DNA of 6,086 nucleotides from Propionibacteriaceae bacterium (lineage in GTDB: Bacteria > Actinomycetota > Actinomycetes > Propionibacteriales > Propionibacteriaceae). The notes under the pieces were generated by a model. It did no database searches. It worked only from the letters and a program-made list of their open reading frames with translations, and had not been told where the DNA came from. Each line of letters opens with the position of its first letter. Positions within the stretch are counted from its first letter, which is position 1. The stretch covers positions 1 to 6,086 of the forward strand of contig JAITSW010000131.1 of the NCBI GenBank assembly GCA_031287505.1. Direction: 5' to 3'. Positions 4,619 to 6,086 of this stretch are shown piece after piece. The position numbers and the translations under genes are program-made.

Positions 4619-6086
4619 CAGTTCTGCCCTCATGGTATGCGGGCAAAATGAAAGTAACTGTTGTCCCGATGCCGGGTTCACTTACGAGGGTAATTGTCCC
4701 GTCATGGTTTTCCACAATTTCTTTACAGATAGCCAGCCCTAATCCGTCTCCGCCCTTGTCGCCACGAACTCCCTTTTCAAACAGGTGGGGCATGATTTCG
4801 GCAGGGATGCTCGCTCCGGTGTTGGCGATACTGGTGGTTACGGCTTCCCCATCGCTGGTGAGAGTTACCGTGACCCAGCCAGTTGGAGTGTGATTTTTCG
4901 CGTTTTGGAGCAGGTTGAAGAACACCTGGGTCAATTCTTCCGGACTCCCCAATACCACCGGCGCAGTTTCTGGGATTTCGACGAGCAGTTCCACCCCGGT
5001 GCGTTCCAAGATAGGTTGATACAACCTGGCGGTCTGTGAAGCAATTTCTGCGATGTTAAGCGGGACGCGTCGCGAAGTTTCCTCAGAGCGTAGGACAAGC
5101 CGTTTCATCGAGTCAATCAAGTCCGCTACCCGCTTTGCCTCAAATACGATTTGATCCAGATCAGCGGCAGTCTGGGCATCTACCCCTTGGGCGCGAAGCT
5201 CCATGGAAACCAGACCGGAGTAGCTGGCCATTACCGCAAGAGGGGTACGCGCCTCATGGGAGATGGTCGTCATCAGGTCGGTTTTCATCCGATTCACCCG
5301 ATCCAGAGTCGTGTTTTCCGCTGCAAGTTGTTGCTGTTTTTCGCGTGCGTCAAGCATTTCCCGCTCGATTTGTGCGTATTCGATAGACAGCACCATTGAG
5401 TAGCAGCAGACGAAAAACACCATACCGATGGGAGTCATAAAGAACTGTCCAGCTATCGGGGCAATCGACATTATTCCCCGAAAATAAAGCATGTCGTTCA
5501 TGCCGAGCAAACCCAATACCAGTACGCCCGCAAAAGATAGCCAGATTTGCAGCTTTCCCCTGCGGAGCGCCATAGCCAGCCGTACGACTACGTAGCAGAT
5601 CATCAGCGCAGAAGCAGCTTCAAAATAGCTAAGCAAGCCAGTGAAGACAGTGGAGTCCAGCATCAAAGTGCTCAAAATGTAGCCCAGAGCCAGAGCGTAA
5701 TATACGCGCGTCACTGCCCGGTGTAAGAGTCGTGGGTGCAGCATCTCCAAGAACAACACGAGCATGGCAAAGGTCAAGAAATGCACCACATACTCGATAC
5801 GGATGACGACAAACCAGTTGTACTGCGGGAAAAGCAGCAAGATTAGCTTCTTGTTCATCGTCGCCAACAGCAGGCAGCACAAGGAGAAGACCAAGACGGT
5901 TTTTCGGCTGCGATTGAGGCAGAACAAACCGAGATGGTAAAGAAAAGCACTCAGTAGGCAGCCCACAATCATGAAGCTCACCGCTAAATTTCCTTTGCTG
6001 CGCTGCTCAATATTGTTGGAATAGCCGAGAATCAAATGGGGGGGGTAGGCTCCGTCGCGACCATAGACAAAGTTCGCGGCTTGCAC
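4608..6086 (-). CDS. 7TMR-DISM-type sensor histidine kinase (N-terminus outside window)
   Basis: About 492 residues are visible, and the frame is open to the window edge. The GTG at 6086 is probably not the true start. Residue numbers count from it. Residues about 34-232 contain seven hydrophobic helices of the 7TMR-DISM kind, preceded by the end of an outer domain (PPHLILGY). A 7TMR-DISMED2-like ligand-binding domain would be expected upstream. A helical linker (236-264) leads to the HisKA domain with the phospho-His H277 in SHEARTPL, and then to the ATPase domain (about 375-484): N-box NLLQNAKNHT (391-400), G1 ANTGASIP (421-428), F-box LFEKGVRG (435-442), G2 GDGLGLA (446-452). G1 has Asn where many kinases have Asp; this variant also occurs in other Gram-positive kinases. 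It should autophosphorylate and pass phosphate to the adjacent regulator. Its ligand is unknown. Confidence 0.93.
   Translation of the reverse strand: MQAANFVYGRDGAYPPHLILGYSNNIEQRSKGNLAVSFMIVGCLLSAFLYHLGLFCLNRSRKTVLVFSLCCLLLATMNKKLILLLFPQYNWFVVIRIEYVVHFLTFAMLVLFLEMLHPRLLHRAVTRVYYALALGYILSTLMLDSTVFTGLLSYFEAASALMICYVVVRLAMALRRGKLQIWLSFAGVLVLGLLGMNDMLYFRGIMSIAPIAGQFFMTPIGMVFFVCCYSMVLSIEYAQIEREMLDAREKQQQLAAENTTLDRVNRMKTDLMTTISHEARTPLAVMASYSGLVSMELRAQGVDAQTAADLDQIVFEAKRVADLIDSMKRLVLRSEETSRRVPLNIAEIASQTARLYQPILERTGVELLVEIPETAPVVLGSPEELTQVFFNLLQNAKNHTPTGWVTVTLTSDGEAVTTSIANTGASIPAEIMPHLFEKGVRGDKGGDGLGLAICKEIVENHDGTITLVSEPGIGTTVTFILPAYHEGRTDGN

Noticed and set aside
4619..4681. Longer response regulator starting at 4681 or 4633
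   Set aside because: The extra residues precede the normal start of the receiver fold, have no counterpart in the family, and the best SD (GAGGG) serves the ATG at 4618.
5629..5880. 83-aa frame antiparallel in codon phase to the kinase
   Set aside because: It is a shadow within the seven-helix region of the kinase and has no supporting SD or motif.

Overview
The window reads as a stretch of chromosome from a Gram-positive bacterium of moderate GC content. The evidence is a lipobox-type lipoprotein, a TPM-domain protein with a glycine-rich tail next to a PriA-like 'zinc ribbon' companion, a 7TMR-DISM-type sensor kinase, and a GTG start with a possible leaderless promoter. Actinomycetota (Coriobacteriia-like) or Bacillota both fit. 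I cannot name a genus from sequence alone. No rRNA, tRNA, CRISPR array, transposase or phage gene was seen.

Left block, + strand (1-1692). The first gene is cut by the window edge. It encodes the C-terminal part of a protein that resembles the membrane-anchored companions annotated as TFIIB-type or PriA-like zinc-ribbon proteins. Its TGA overlaps the ATG of the next gene (ATGA, 4 bp). That gene encodes a 335-residue two-helix membrane protein with a TPM-like extracytoplasmic domain and a Gly/Ser-rich C-terminus. The pair looks translationally coupled and probably serves an envelope-related role that is not defined.

Middle block, - strand (1697-3105). A YbjJ-like major facilitator transporter starts with GTG and may be transcribed as a leaderless mRNA. 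It is followed by a 72-residue unrecognised hydrophobic protein with its own Shine-Dalgarno (SD) sequence. The small gene ends 4 bp from the end of the TPM gene in tail-to-tail orientation, with no visible terminator between them. The 203-bp gap upstream of the transporter (3094-3296) holds a perfect 14-bp hairpin and two smaller palindromes.

Right block, - strand (3297-6086). This is a tightly packed signalling operon. In transcription order it holds a 7TM sensor histidine kinase (N-terminus outside the window), an OmpR/PhoB-type response regulator overlapping it by 11 bp, a possible 36-residue single-pass membrane peptide 20 bp downstream, and a small lipoprotein with a Glu-rich tail. The hairpin at 3241-3276 probably closes the unit. 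The kinase would phosphorylate Asp55 of the regulator. The peptide and the lipoprotein are candidates for envelope-located accessory factors or outputs, which is inference from position only. This four-part module is the most interesting part of the window, although each large protein belongs to a known family.
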